64,000 bases of DNA from Chitinophaga arvensicola (GCF_900110835.1 NZ_FOJG01000002.1:3068556-3132555); one strand, 5' to 3'; positions 24,519-33,728 are shown, numbered from the stretch's first letter. The notes: generated by a model from the sequence alone, not told the origin. Numbers and translations are program-made.

Positions 24519-27500
24519 TTAAAAAGTAGTTTGTAACTGTAAAGTGAAGCTGCGGCTGAAAGGATAGGCCAATCCACGTTCCCGCTTAATACTCGACCAC
24601 CAGAACAACTGACTGGTAAAGAAAGTGATCTTGGTATCATGCAGGTGGATCTGCCGGTTCTGTGCATCACTTAAACGGTAATAAACGGAAGCGTTTTCAA
24701 GACTCAGCCAGTTGTCTTTCTGTACAAAACGGGACGTAGCATAAGTAGTGGAAGTAATCGTATAGCCGTTGGCGTCTACGATACCTTTGAAGAAAGTAAC
24801 ATCGCCCGGTTTTTTCCAGCGTTGTTCAAATACGCGCCTATCCACGTTCAGTTTCATATCTGCACTTTCCACGCGGTCTATCAGGGTCTGATTATATGCA
24901 TCACCACCTACACGGTAGCGGAAATAAAGATTTACTCCGATCCCTCTTTTTTCAAAATTAGTACCGAAGGTGCCTTCCAGTATGGGGCGGGCATCGCCTA
25001 CGATCACCTGGTCGAGCGGATCATATTCCATGGACGTACCACCGTTGCGCGTGCGGTATATTTCCCGTCCGGTAGCAGGATCAATACCCAGAGAAGGTAC
25101 CGCCCAGATAGCAGTAGTACTGCGACCTTCCGCATAACGCGCCAGGGGCGCAGTACTGAAGGAATCTGTATTTTTCTTGTTCAGTTGCTCCAGTGTGTTG
25201 GAGATCTTTTCAATTTTATTCTTTATGTGCATGCCATTGGCAAAAACGGACCAGCTATCACGGTTACGCGGGTTGGAAAATATGGTGTAGTTCAGCTTTA
25301 CTTCATATCCCTTGCTCACTACATCGCCCATGTTATCCATATACATGGAGAAACCGGTAGATGGCGCCGTGGTAATGGCCACTACGGAACCTTTTGTTTT
25401 TTCTTCAAAATAGTTGGCGGTAATGTTGAGGCGGTTGAAGAAAGTACCATCCAGTCCGAAATTACTTTTCGCGGTCTGCTGCCAGGCCAGGTTCGGGTTA
25501 CCAAAGCCCATGAGGGTTGTACCCAGATGATACAGATAATCCTGATCAGTGTAATATTTACTGGTGGTTAAGCCAAGATAGCTGGCAAAATTGGAAGACC
25601 CTGTATAACCGTAAGAGTAACGGAGCTTCAGCATATTGATAGCCCGGCTGTTTTGCAGGAAGCGTTCTTTATGCAGATTCCAGCCGCCGCCTACGCTCCA
25701 GAAGGAAGCAAATCTTTTGCTGGAGCCAAATTGCGAGGAGCCGTCCAGTCGGTAGGATACATCCAGCAGGTAACGGTTATCATAGGCATAGCTTACATTG
25801 GCAAAATATCCCAGCAGCCGGGTAATACCTTCTGTCCCAAACGGGCGTGCACCTGTTTTATAACCATTGCCAAGGGTCACCTGGTCGAGCTTGTCGTTCG
25901 GAAAACCGGATACGGTATAGGACTCTGCCGAGAGTTTATCTTCCCGTATGGTAGTACCCAGGGAACCAAAGAACATATGACGGTCGAAAGATTTATTTAC
26001 ATCTATCATAAAGGAACCGTCTAAGGTATTGCGGAGGCCATAGCCCTTGGTGTAGCTACCTTTGTCATAAGAGCGTTCTACAGGGATACTATCAAATGCG
26101 GTAGACTGTGCCGGCAGGAACTGATCAGAACCGTTGGTGGTACGCTGGTAAGCGAAACGCCCGGTAAAACGCAGCCATTCCTTTGCCTGCCATTGTGCAA
26201 AAAAGTTGTTGGTAATATTCTGCTGACTGTACTGGTCGAGCGTATGCAGCGACACATCATATACCGGGTTGATGGCAGACGCCAGGCGGGAGCCGTCGTT
26301 GAACCGGATATCTTCCAGGTAATATTTCGCTTTGCCATTTTCATCATATGGCGACCAGTAAGGATTTAATGTGGTATAAGTATAAAATGAACCATAGGGT
26401 GAATTAACGGCCTTGTTAAAATTGAGGGTGAGGTCATTTCTGAATAAAAATTTTTTATAGCGGTAAGAGAGATAAGTGTTACCGGAGATATTCTTACGTC
26501 CGGATCCTTTCATCACCCCTTCAAAATTATTATAAGTGCCGCTCATGCCGTACATCACCGCATCAGAGCCGCCTTCGAGGTAAAGATTGTGGGTGCTGCC
26601 GATACCATTGCGCAGGGGAACAGATAACCAATCGGTGTTAACGCCTTTGGCTACTTCTGCCAGGCGGTAGTTATACATAAAATCTTTTCTTTCCTGCCAT
26701 ACCGGGTTCGGATAACCATTATATAAACCGGCTTCTTTTTCCAGCTGGAGTTTTTCTTTGGAATTTACCAGGTCATATCCTTTCAGATCGGGCAATTCCG
26801 CCACCACACTACCGGTATAGGTTACACGCAAACTACCTTCGCGTGGCCGTATGGTTTCAAGCACAATCACACCATTCGCGGCACGTGAACCATAGATAGA
26901 GGTGGCCGCCGCATCTTTCAGGATCGTTACTTTGGCAATGCGGTTCATATCGAGGTCGTTGACCCGTTGCAGTGATACTTCAAAACCGTCCATGATAAAG
27001 AGCGGTGTGTTGGGGTTGGTAGTAAAGTCGTATACACTGCTTTGATTGGTGCCATTCAGGCTACCAAGGCTATTCCCTCCCCTGACTACTACGTTGGGTA
27101 ATGCGTTTGGATTGGAGCCGTTATTGATATTTTCCGGCATCTGGAAAGAGGGGTCCAGCGCGCGAAGGGCACTGAGCACATTATTGCCGGCTACTTTTGT
27201 CAGTTCTTCTTTGGTATAGGAGGATGCGGCGCCGGTAAAATTTTCTGCGGGTCTGGAAAATAACCCGGTTACCACCACGGCATTCAGGGATTTGGAGCTG
27301 GTGCTCAGTTTAACCGTAAGGGTGGCGGATTTCCGCACTTCCACTTCTTTCGTTTCATAACCAACATAACTGATCATCAAAGTGGCTTTGCCACCAGAAA
27401 GTGTTACAGGTATACTGAAGGCACCTACTTCATTCGAAGTGGTACCATTCAATACCTTATTACCTTTTTCAATGATAGTGGCGCCTACGATGTGGTCGCC

Positions 27501-27911
27501 ATTTTTTTCATCGAGAATACGACCGGTGATCACTACAGGTGGTTGTTGCTGATCTGCTTCTTCATTGTCGGTGATACCTGCGCGGGAAGCAGGTTTTACG
27601 AACAATATAACGCTGCTGTCCACTTCGCGGTAAGCGAGGTTGGTGTTTTCCAGTACGGCATTCAACGTGGCGCTTACGGAACGGCTGGCAGCCGGCAGAT
27701 TGATGTGTTTGTACTTCGCAACGGCAGTAGGCGGATAAGCAAAGAGAAAACCACTGGCCTGTTCTATTTTCCTGATGGCCCCATGCAGGGTTTCATCTTT
27801 CAAACCCAGGGTAATTGTTTTCTTTCCCAGTTCCTGTCCTGATACCGAAGCTGCCGTCAGCAACTGTGCGGACATCGTCAGCAGAAAAAAATACAAGAAA
27901 ATGATCTTCAT
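24519..27911 (-). CDS. SusC/RagA family TonB-linked outer-membrane transporter with N-terminal STN domain
   Basis: I start this at ATG 27911 (MKIIFLYFFLLTMSAQLLTAASVSGQ), which gives a clean signal peptide and 1130 residues; ATG 27998 would add 29 residues. Order: signal peptide, STN secretin/TonB signalling domain (ITLGLKDETLHGAIRKIEQASGFLFAYPP...), carboxypeptidase-like beta domain (VVITGRILDEKNGDHIVGATI), plug domain (VTGLFSRPAENFTGAASSYTKEELTKVAGNNVLSALRALDP and ILKDAAATSIYGSRAANGVIV), then a beta-barrel. It is TonB/ExbBD-powered. The STN domain and the upstream FecR gene mean the transporter senses its own substrate and signals to the ECF sigma factor. Confidence 0.93.
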   Translation of the reverse strand: MKIIFLYFFLLTMSAQLLTAASVSGQELGKKTITLGLKDETLHGAIRKIEQASGFLFAYPPTAVAKYKHINLPAASRSVSATLNAVLENTNLAYREVDSSVILFVKPASRAGITDNEEADQQQPPVVITGRILDEKNGDHIVGATIIEKGNKVLNGTTSNEVGAFSIPVTLSGGKATLMISYVGYETKEVEVRKSATLTVKLSTSSKSLNAVVVTGLFSRPAENFTGAASSYTKEELTKVAGNNVLSALRALDPSFQMPENINNGSNPNALPNVVVRGGNSLGSLNGTNQSSVYDFTTNPNTPLFIMDGFEVSLQRVNDLDMNRIAKVTILKDAAATSIYGSRAANGVIVLETIRPREGSLRVTYTGSVVAELPDLKGYDLVNSKEKLQLEKEAGLYNGYPNPVWQERKDFMYNYRLAEVAKGVNTDWLSVPLRNGIGSTHNLYLEGGSDAVMYGMSGTYNNFEGVMKGSGRKNISGNTYLSYRYKKFLFRNDLTLNFNKAVNSPYGSFYTYTTLNPYWSPYDENGKAKYYLEDIRFNDGSRLASAINPVYDVSLHTLDQYSQQNITNNFFAQWQAKEWLRFTGRFAYQRTTNGSDQFLPAQSTAFDSIPVERSYDKGSYTKGYGLRNTLDGSFMIDVNKSFDRHMFFGSLGTTIREDKLSAESYTVSGFPNDKLDQVTLGNGYKTGARPFGTEGITRLLGYFANVSYAYDNRYLLDVSYRLDGSSQFGSSKRFASFWSVGGGWNLHKERFLQNSRAINMLKLRYSYGYTGSSNFASYLGLTTSKYYTDQDYLYHLGTTLMGFGNPNLAWQQTAKSNFGLDGTFFNRLNITANYFEEKTKGSVVAITTAPSTGFSMYMDNMGDVVSKGYEVKLNYTIFSNPRNRDSWSVFANGMHIKNKIEKISNTLEQLNKKNTDSFSTAPLARYAEGRSTTAIWAVPSLGIDPATGREIYRTRNGGTSMEYDPLDQVIVGDARPILEGTFGTNFEKRGIGVNLYFRYRVGGDAYNQTLIDRVESADMKLNVDRRVFEQRWKKPGDVTFFKGIVDANGYTITSTTYATSRFVQKDNWLSLENASVYYRLSDAQNRQIHLHDTKITFFTSQLFWWSSIKRERGLAYPFSRSFTLQLQTTF

Positions 27912-28074
27912 AATAAAACCTGTTTTTCCCTTTTTCTTAATATATGATTGGTTGATTCGTATCGGGACATAGCGATCCCTTACGGAAATTAGATCCATAA
28001 TACTGATGGTTGATTTTAGATAGTTACAATAAAAAAAACAGCCCGTCAGCGCGGTGCACAGCGCGCCCGTACCG

Positions 28075-28090
28075 GGTGAAGATCTTCACC
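28075..28090. repeat. Perfect 16-base palindrome in the fecR-susC gap
   Basis: GGTGAAGATCTTCACC is its own reverse complement. It lies in the 238-base gap between fecR and the susC start, next to other GC-rich self-complementary sequence at 28030-28060 and an A8 run at 28031-28038. It may be an operator or part of a structured leader; nothing proves either. Confidence 0.45.
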
Positions 28091-28149
28091 GATGTTATAT
28101 ATGCATGAACAATCTGTTGGTTGACTGGTCCCGACCTATATGTATTTAC

Positions 28150-29193
28150 TTATTGATTAGTACATCCTTCTCCGCTTAAGATTACCTTATCATTCGGACA
28201 AATGGTATATTCCGCATTTGCCACGCCGCAAACAATAGTCAGCACTTTTTCCAATGGCTGATGATGAAAGAATGTTCCCGCGATTCTGCAACGTTTTAAA
28301 GACTCGTTGGCAAATAATATTTTCACATGATATTTATCTCCGATCATTACTGCAGCTTCTTCCAGGCTCACATCATCCAGCACCAGGAATTCATCTTTCC
28401 ATTTCACCACTTCCTTACTCTTCACTTTTGCCCAGGCCACTTTGCTGGTGGTCATGTCTACAGACAATTGCTGATCTGCTACCAGTACACCATAGTTATT
28501 CTTTTCATCGGCTACCTTCACCTTACCACGCGTAACCGTTACCACTACCTGCTGCTGGTCTGCGGATGACTTCACATTAAAAGCCGTTCCCAGTACCAGG
28601 GTACTCAGTTTACCGGTTTTTACCACAAAAGGTTTACCCGGCAGATCTTTAATATCAAAGTATCCTTCTCCCCACAGTTTTACTTCTCTTTTGCCATCAT
28701 TGAAGTCGCGGTTATATTCCAGGCGGCTGTTGTCTGCCAGTAACACCGTACTTCCATCCGGCAGTCTTACAAATTTCGTTTGTACTTCCACGATATCATC
28801 CGCTGCTTTTGCAGGCACCGTTTGCGCTACCGGCGCTTTTGTGGTACCGGCATGCCACCACCACCATCCTGCAAACGGAAGTACCAATACCCCCACCATG
28901 ATGGCTGCGATGGCCAGTTTCCGCAGATGATTGCGGCGACTCCTTTTCAAAGGGATGATGTTGGCAATATGTGATTCGGCCGACATAATATTGGCGATCA
29001 TCTCATGATAGCGTTCAAAGGGAACATCCGTTTCCAGTGCGCCATTGTCCCATTCCGCATCAATCCGGTCTTTAATGGCCTCGTCTGCATCTCCTTTGTT
29101 GATCATCCCTTTCAATTCGTCCCACTCTGCCTTGCTGGCTTTCCCTGCAAGGTATTTATCCATTAGTTCATTGAATCCAGGGTTATTCATCAT
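28150..29193 (-). CDS. FecR-type anti-sigma factor
   Basis: 347 residues from ATG 29193. A short cytoplasmic anti-sigma region (NPGFNELMDKYLAGKASKAEWDELKGMI) precedes one membrane segment near residues 93-113 (LAIAAIMVGVLVLPFAGWWWW). The periplasmic FecR domain follows (VQTKFVRLPDGSTVLLADNSRLEYNRDF, VKLWGEGYFDIKDLPGKPFVVKTGKLSTLVLGTAFNVKS). The C-terminal DUF4974 part is LDDVSLEEAAVMIGDKYHVKILF...IAGTFFHHQPLEKVLTIVC. It holds or activates the ECF sigma factor encoded upstream, depending on contact with the STN domain of the SusC protein. All three genes are in the usual order. Confidence 0.93.
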   Translation of the reverse strand: MMNNPGFNELMDKYLAGKASKAEWDELKGMINKGDADEAIKDRIDAEWDNGALETDVPFERYHEMIANIMSAESHIANIIPLKRSRRNHLRKLAIAAIMVGVLVLPFAGWWWWHAGTTKAPVAQTVPAKAADDIVEVQTKFVRLPDGSTVLLADNSRLEYNRDFNDGKREVKLWGEGYFDIKDLPGKPFVVKTGKLSTLVLGTAFNVKSSADQQQVVVTVTRGKVKVADEKNNYGVLVADQQLSVDMTTSKVAWAKVKSKEVVKWKDEFLVLDDVSLEEAAVMIGDKYHVKILFANESLKRCRIAGTFFHHQPLEKVLTIVCGVANAEYTICPNDKVILSGEGCTNQ

Positions 29194-29304
29194 AACGATT
29201 GTGATAATATTATCAGGTCTTACAGGTAGCTTTTTACAGCTTATATCATAATAGACACCTGGAAAACACAGAGGGTGGAGGATAAGTAAATATATTTTTT
29301 TTAT

Positions 29305-29886
29305 TTATTTAAGAAGCGTCATCAGCAGGAGGATGCTGATGCTACCGTTGAGGTAGCGGCGGATCGACTGCAATGCCCTGGCCATATGGGATTTAACGGT
29401 TACCGTTGATATCTGCATGCGGGCCGCAATGGCTTCATGACTGAGCCCTTCTTCTTTGGCCAGCCGGTATACTTCCCGTTGTTGCGGCGGTAGCTGGCCC
29501 AGGGCGGCCTGAATAATTTCCTGGTATTGGTGATCGAGTATGAGATGGTCTGTATCATTGACCATTATATCGCGGCGGCTCAGTTCCTGTTGTGCAGCAG
29601 CTTCATTGGCCAGCTTGCGAAAGCGGTTCAGAACCAGGTTGCGGGTAACTGTTTTCAGATAAGCATCGAGATTCTTTACCTCCGTGAGTGCTTCCCTTTT
29701 CAGCCAGCACTTCAGGAATACATCCTGGACTACTTCTTCGGCTGCCGCCTGCGATCGCAGGAAGCGGAAGGCAACGGAATACACCTTGGTACGGTAGCGG
29801 CTAAACAGCTCCGTAAAAGCATATTCACTACCTTTTGCCAGCAGTTCCAGCATTCTGTTTTCATCGTAATTACTCCAGGAAGGCAT
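29305..29886 (-). CDS. ECF RNA polymerase sigma factor (Bacteroidota FecI-like)
   Basis: 193 residues from ATG 29886 (a GTG two codons upstream at 29892 is possible). Region 2 covers AFTELFSRYRTKVYSVAFRFLRSQAAAEEVVQDVFLKCWLKREAL. Region 4 is LGQLPPQQREVYRLAKEEGLSHEAIAARMQISTVTVKSHMARALQSIRRYL. The C-terminal tail is hydrophobic (SISILLLMTLL), as in many Bacteroidota sigma-70 family 1 proteins. It should direct RNA polymerase to the susC promoter when released by FecR. A terminator of the upstream heme operon separates the two units. Confidence 0.93.
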   Translation of the reverse strand: MPSWSNYDENRMLELLAKGSEYAFTELFSRYRTKVYSVAFRFLRSQAAAEEVVQDVFLKCWLKREALTEVKNLDAYLKTVTRNLVLNRFRKLANEAAAQQELSRRDIMVNDTDHLILDHQYQEIIQAALGQLPPQQREVYRLAKEEGLSHEAIAARMQISTVTVKSHMARALQSIRRYLNGSISILLLMTLLK

Positions 29887-29909
29887 ACCCACATACTATG
29901 ATTGCCCTG

Positions 29910-29943
29910 CCAAAATAGTTCAAAATATTTTAGCAATACCAAA
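29910..29943 (-). promoter_or_regulatory. Possible promoter of the ECF sigma gene
   Basis: On the minus strand TTTG (29943-29940) is followed after 22 bases by TATTTTGG (29917-29910), one base off TAnnTTTG. It is 24 bases upstream of the ATG at 29886. The spacing is at the long end of the accepted range and the region is A/T-rich, so this is tentative. It overlaps the T-run of the neighbouring terminator. Confidence 0.3.
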
Positions 29944-29969
29944 AAAAACGCAGCCAGGAATGGCTGCGT
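29940..29969 (-). terminator. Intrinsic terminator of the heme operon
   Basis: A perfect 9-base stem (ACGCAGCCA at 29948-29956, TGGCTGCGT at 29961-29969) closes a 4-base loop. On the minus strand it is followed by a run of eight T (29941-29948, the last one pairing in the stem). It lies 20 bases beyond the DUF6607 stop and upstream of the sigma gene. Confidence 0.9.
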
Positions 29970-29989
29970 CGCTTTTCTTATCCACTCGT

Positions 29990-30940
29990 TTATCGATGTA
30001 AACTCAACGTTGTATTATGCGAAAACTGTTGTAAAGTCAGTAAGATTGTTTTCTCCAGCTCGGCGCCTGCAAGCTCCTTTTTAAAGGCTTTCTCTTCCAG
30101 GGCAGACATTACTTTATATAATGGTTCTTCATTTACTTTTTTCTGAAGATTGATTTCGCTGTTTTCTCCGTATACTTTGTCCCAGCTTTTGCGCACTACT
30201 GCCCAGAATGATTTGTGCTGTTCCCACCATTCCTTCGCCTGCTGACATTTGCTTTCGCTGGTGCGGTTATAGGTATTCAAACCTTTTTCCCCAACAATCA
30301 CTTTGTCGGTACCATTTGCACGCACTACTTTCTGGTTGTCCTGTTCGTGTACAGAACCGGTAGCAGTAATTTCATGGTGATTGGTGCGGCGTAATACGTT
30401 ATAATCGTTACGGGTAGTATACTCGCGGCGGGGCAAAGGGGCATCGCTGGTAGACTCCCAGTAATGACGGCCATCGGTATGCACCCATGTAGCGGAACCT
30501 TCGTAGCGGGGTTCATCATCCACGCCATATACTTTCTGTGTCCACTGGCCTTTTACCTGTGCCGCCGGCAGGGTTACTTTTTTCCACTGGTTATCCTGAT
30601 TATAGGCCAGCAATTGCTGGTTTTCGTATTGCCAGTCTTCCGTCCAGTGTTTGATCACGAAGCTGTCTGCTATCAGCAGGTGCTGCAATACAATCCTGTT
30701 CCTGTCTTCCGCAGCAACGGTCACATACTCTATCGCGTCTATAATCTTGTGATACCCTTTAGGTTTATAACTACTGTCTGCCGGGAAGGTTTCTGTATAT
30801 TCAAAAGTAACGTCCTGGCAGCCGCACATACTTTTGATGGCGGCTTTATCCTGTGATAATTTATCACCACCTTTCTGCTGGGCAGTGGCGGCCAGTGTTA
30901 AACAACCGGCCATCATGGTTAAAATGGAAATTCGTTTCAT
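29990..30940 (-). CDS. DUF6607 family secreted protein (heme-operon partner)
   Basis: 316 residues from ATG 30940, chosen because MKRISILTMMAGCLTLAATAQ is a clean signal peptide; the longer reading from 31051 would run into the HmuY gene. The mature part has AAIKSMCGCQDVTFEYTETF near the start and repeated Trp-rich patches (VIKHWTEDWQYENQQ, VKGQWTQKVYGVDDEPRYEGSATWVHTDGRHYWES). It also has CQQAKEWWEQHKSFWAVVRKSWDKVYG. I recognise it as the DUF6607 family. It follows hmuY and a TonB receptor gene in one operon and so probably works in heme or metal uptake. The biochemical role is unknown. Confidence 0.8.
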   Translation of the reverse strand: MKRISILTMMAGCLTLAATAQQKGGDKLSQDKAAIKSMCGCQDVTFEYTETFPADSSYKPKGYHKIIDAIEYVTVAAEDRNRIVLQHLLIADSFVIKHWTEDWQYENQQLLAYNQDNQWKKVTLPAAQVKGQWTQKVYGVDDEPRYEGSATWVHTDGRHYWESTSDAPLPRREYTTRNDYNVLRRTNHHEITATGSVHEQDNQKVVRANGTDKVIVGEKGLNTYNRTSESKCQQAKEWWEQHKSFWAVVRKSWDKVYGENSEINLQKKVNEEPLYKVMSALEEKAFKKELAGAELEKTILLTLQQFSHNTTLSLHR

Positions 30941-30959
30941 AAAAAATAAAATGAGTAGT

Positions 30960-31577
30960 TTAGTTGAGCTTCGCAGAGCCGTCCGGCTGATATGCGAACC
31001 GGAAATTGTAATAACGGCTGAGTGAATTTTCGTCCGGTGAAGCCGGTGCATCTTTATAATAACTGGTGATTTCTATCTTGGCATATTTACCGGCAGCTGT
31101 TTTCAGTACAATCACGGCGCCGGTTACGGGTGAAATAACGTGCGTGGTCATGTTGTAGGAATACCATCCGCTGATGGCTTTCTTTGCTGCGGCATCTGTA
31201 GCATAGCCTGCATCAGGCGCTTTTGCGAGATCTTTGAATACGGTGCTCAATACCTGTGCTTCTGCTTTACCGGGACCGCTGCTACCGCCATTGATGATGA
31301 TGGTAGTGGCTTTGAACCCGATATCCCATTTGGTGGTGGCGGAATCGCTGTTGGGTATTATTTTGCCGTCGGCCAGGCTGTACAGCGTGAAGCTGCCTTT
31401 ATTGGCGGCATCCGCGTCTAAATTGGTAACAGTTTTTACTTCAACCGGTGTTACTACTGGTGTTACTACCGGTGGTACATCGGCGGGTACTACTTTATCA
31501 TCGTCGCTTTTGCTGCAGGAAACAAGTGAAAAGAGTGACAGAGACAGCATACAAGCTGTGAGGGATTGCAGTTTCAT
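30960..31577 (-). CDS. HmuY-family heme-binding-like lipoprotein
   Basis: 205 residues from ATG 31577. The lipoprotein signal MKLQSLTACMLSLSLFSLVSC ends at Cys21. A Pro/Val/Thr-rich linker (VPPVVTPVVTPVEV) leads to a beta-rich domain with SDSATTKWDIGFKATTIIINGGSSGPG, SGWYSYNMTTHVISPV and SLSRYYNFRFAYQPDGSAKLN, as in the HmuY fold. Porphyromonas HmuY takes heme from host proteins with two His ligands. I could not identify an equivalent His pair here, so the ligand may differ. It lies between the TonB receptor gene and the DUF6607 gene. Confidence 0.82.
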   Translation of the reverse strand: MKLQSLTACMLSLSLFSLVSCSKSDDDKVVPADVPPVVTPVVTPVEVKTVTNLDADAANKGSFTLYSLADGKIIPNSDSATTKWDIGFKATTIIINGGSSGPGKAEAQVLSTVFKDLAKAPDAGYATDAAAKKAISGWYSYNMTTHVISPVTGAVIVLKTAAGKYAKIEITSYYKDAPASPDENSLSRYYNFRFAYQPDGSAKLN

Positions 31578-31588
31578 ATAGTGCTTAA

Positions 31589-33673
31589 TTAATGATTTGT
31601 ATGATGATAAAAATTCCACGTCAGCCCCACGGAATAAATCCGTCCGGGTAAAGTGGTGATATGGTTTGGATCTGTATAATTAAAAATATTCTCTATAGTG
31701 CCTTGTATACGCAGCTGGCGTTTGAACAGGTATTTGGCGGCAGCCAGGTTTACTGTCGCATAGCCAGGCACAAATTCACTTTTTGTATCGGGCGTATTGT
31801 TCCCATTTTCATCGGTAAACCCGTACTTGCTGCGGTAAAGCAGCCTGGCGTTGGCATCTATGCCCAAACGGGGCTGGATATACGCAATTTTCAGATTGCC
31901 GGAATGATGTGAACGGTTAAAGAGGCCAAAATATTCGCTGCGTTTCAGCGCACGGGTTTCTCCGGTGGCCGGATCTTTCGTATATACTTTACCATCTTTT
32001 ACTTTTTTATACAATTCATTGTCCCTGGAGCGCAGGTATTGATAACCGGCAGCTACCTGCCAGTATTTGCCGATGCTTTGTCCCAGTTCCGCTTCCGCAC
32101 CGGCAGTAGTGATACTGTTTACATTAATATAGCTGTATACCGCTAGGTCATTGGTTTTTACGGCAATGGCGCGGGTATCAATCAGGTTCTTTACGCTGTT
32201 GTAAAAGAAATTTACTTTGGCAGTAGTGAGTGGAAACAGTTTCCCATCCACCCCCAGGTTATAGGACCAGGAGCTTTCCGCATCCAGGTTTTTTAATTGT
32301 TCCGGATCGATGTTTACCTGTTTGATCTGTCCCTGTGCGGTCATTTCTTTCAGGATCTCAGCGGCCAGTTTGGTGCCTACTACCGTGTATCCCACAGCGG
32401 CATTATTGAAGTGCAGGTACAGCTGTCTGAAATCGGGTGCGCGGTAGCCTCTGCCAACCGTGCCCAATACGCGCCAGTTGGGCGACAGCTGGTACGACAC
32501 CGACAGCTTCGGACTGAACTGGGAAGGATATTGATTATGCGTATCGAAGCGGCCACCGATCAATATATTCCAGGCGTCGGCAGGTTTCCAGTTTTCCTGT
32601 ACAAATACATACCCGGTATTAAAGGCCATGCGTTCATCATAGCGGGTGGCTTCCAGCGACTCATGCACATACCCCATTCCCGCAGTGAGCTGATGTTTGG
32701 GATGGAGGGTCCAGTCAGCCTGGTACTCCGGTTTCAGATACTGCTGTGTAAAGAAAGAAGCATCGTACAAGCTTTTATCCTGCTGATAGTTCATGTCTTC
32801 ATTGGTGGCGTACCGTGAATAGTACAGCCGCAAAGTTTGCCGGAAGTTTTTGTTGGGCGTATGAATCAGTTGCAGGGAGCCGTTCAGGTCCTTTTCTTTC
32901 CCGATATCATCTACCAGTCCTTTGGTATCTGCGAAATAGCTGTTGTAGCGTTGTTCATAATATCTGCCGGAGAGAATGGTATGCCATTTCCCTGACCAGT
33001 CGTGCTGCCAGCGCGACTGCGCCGTATACGCCTTAAACGGCGCCACGGTAGGCGAACCGGTACCGCTTCCGAGCGTATATCCGCCACTGTTATACGCATT
33101 CACGCCGGCAGAAAAAGTTCCTTTGCCATAGGGAATGCGGGTGTTGCCATCGAGCGTCCAGGTATCATTTGAGCCATAGCGGCCGCTGATGCTGCTGGTT
33201 CCCTGTTTGTTGTTATTACTGGTGATGATATTGATCACACCTGCCAGTGCGTCGCTGCCATACAGGGATGACACGGGACCTTTTATAATTTCAATTCTTT
33301 CTATATTGCTGACCACGATCCGGGAAAGGTCCAGCGTACCGGCCGTTCTGCCTATCAGTGGTTCTCCGTCGAGCAGGATGAGGGTGTATTCTGCTTCCAG
33401 TCCCTGCATCTGCACACCGGTGCCGTGATTGGAAGTGACGAACAGGCCGGTTTGTTCTGCCAGTACCTGCTGCAATAATACCGCTCCCATGGACTGTATC
33501 TGTTGTTTATGGATCACGGTAACGGGTACCGGTACTTTACTTAACAGTTGTTCGTTCCTGGTAGCAGTAACTACCACTTCCTGTAACACTTTACTACCGG
33601 CAGCAGTATCTGTTTGGGCAAAAAGAGTCCCTACCCGCATAACGCAGGTGAGCAGGAATAAATATCTATACAT
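31589..33673 (-). CDS. TonB-dependent outer-membrane receptor (heme/metal-siderophore type)
   Basis: 694 residues from ATG 33673. The signal peptide is MYRYLFLLTCVMRVGTLFAQ. The plug starts with SKVLQEVVVTATRNEQLLSKVPVPVTVIHKQQIQSMGAVLLQQVLAEQTG and includes IEIIKGPVSSLYGSDALAGVINIIT. The rest is a beta-barrel ending IQGTIENIFNYTDPNHITTLPGRIYSVGLTWNF, with an aromatic C-terminal strand. There is no STN or carboxypeptidase-like domain, so it is not a SusC protein. With hmuY directly downstream it is most like HmuR-type heme receptors. The substrate is inferred from context only. Confidence 0.87.
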   Translation of the reverse strand: MYRYLFLLTCVMRVGTLFAQTDTAAGSKVLQEVVVTATRNEQLLSKVPVPVTVIHKQQIQSMGAVLLQQVLAEQTGLFVTSNHGTGVQMQGLEAEYTLILLDGEPLIGRTAGTLDLSRIVVSNIERIEIIKGPVSSLYGSDALAGVINIITSNNNKQGTSSISGRYGSNDTWTLDGNTRIPYGKGTFSAGVNAYNSGGYTLGSGTGSPTVAPFKAYTAQSRWQHDWSGKWHTILSGRYYEQRYNSYFADTKGLVDDIGKEKDLNGSLQLIHTPNKNFRQTLRLYYSRYATNEDMNYQQDKSLYDASFFTQQYLKPEYQADWTLHPKHQLTAGMGYVHESLEATRYDERMAFNTGYVFVQENWKPADAWNILIGGRFDTHNQYPSQFSPKLSVSYQLSPNWRVLGTVGRGYRAPDFRQLYLHFNNAAVGYTVVGTKLAAEILKEMTAQGQIKQVNIDPEQLKNLDAESSWSYNLGVDGKLFPLTTAKVNFFYNSVKNLIDTRAIAVKTNDLAVYSYINVNSITTAGAEAELGQSIGKYWQVAAGYQYLRSRDNELYKKVKDGKVYTKDPATGETRALKRSEYFGLFNRSHHSGNLKIAYIQPRLGIDANARLLYRSKYGFTDENGNNTPDTKSEFVPGYATVNLAAAKYLFKRQLRIQGTIENIFNYTDPNHITTLPGRIYSVGLTWNFYHHTNH

Positions 33674-33699
33674 CTTAAAGTTTATCTGAAATTGTCGGG

Positions 33700-33707
33700 C
33701 AAAATTA
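33700..33707 (-). promoter_or_regulatory. Candidate -7 element of the heme-receptor operon
   Basis: TAATTTTG on the minus strand matches TAnnTTTG and lies 27 bases upstream of the receptor start codon. I see no good TTTG partner about 19 bases further upstream. Transcription may therefore depend on an activator bound to the repeats at 33729-33797. Confidence 0.35.
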
Positions 33708-33728
33708 GGGGCTTACCTTCTCATCATC

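Noticed and set aside
24822..25571. 249-codon plus-strand frame opposite susC
   Set aside because: It is antisense to the beta-barrel of a clear SusC protein; no domain is visible.
28025..28060. Possible intrinsic terminator between fecR and susC
   Set aside because: The best stem (GCGCG/CGCGC) is short and about ten bases from the T run on the minus strand; I keep it only as a structured leader.
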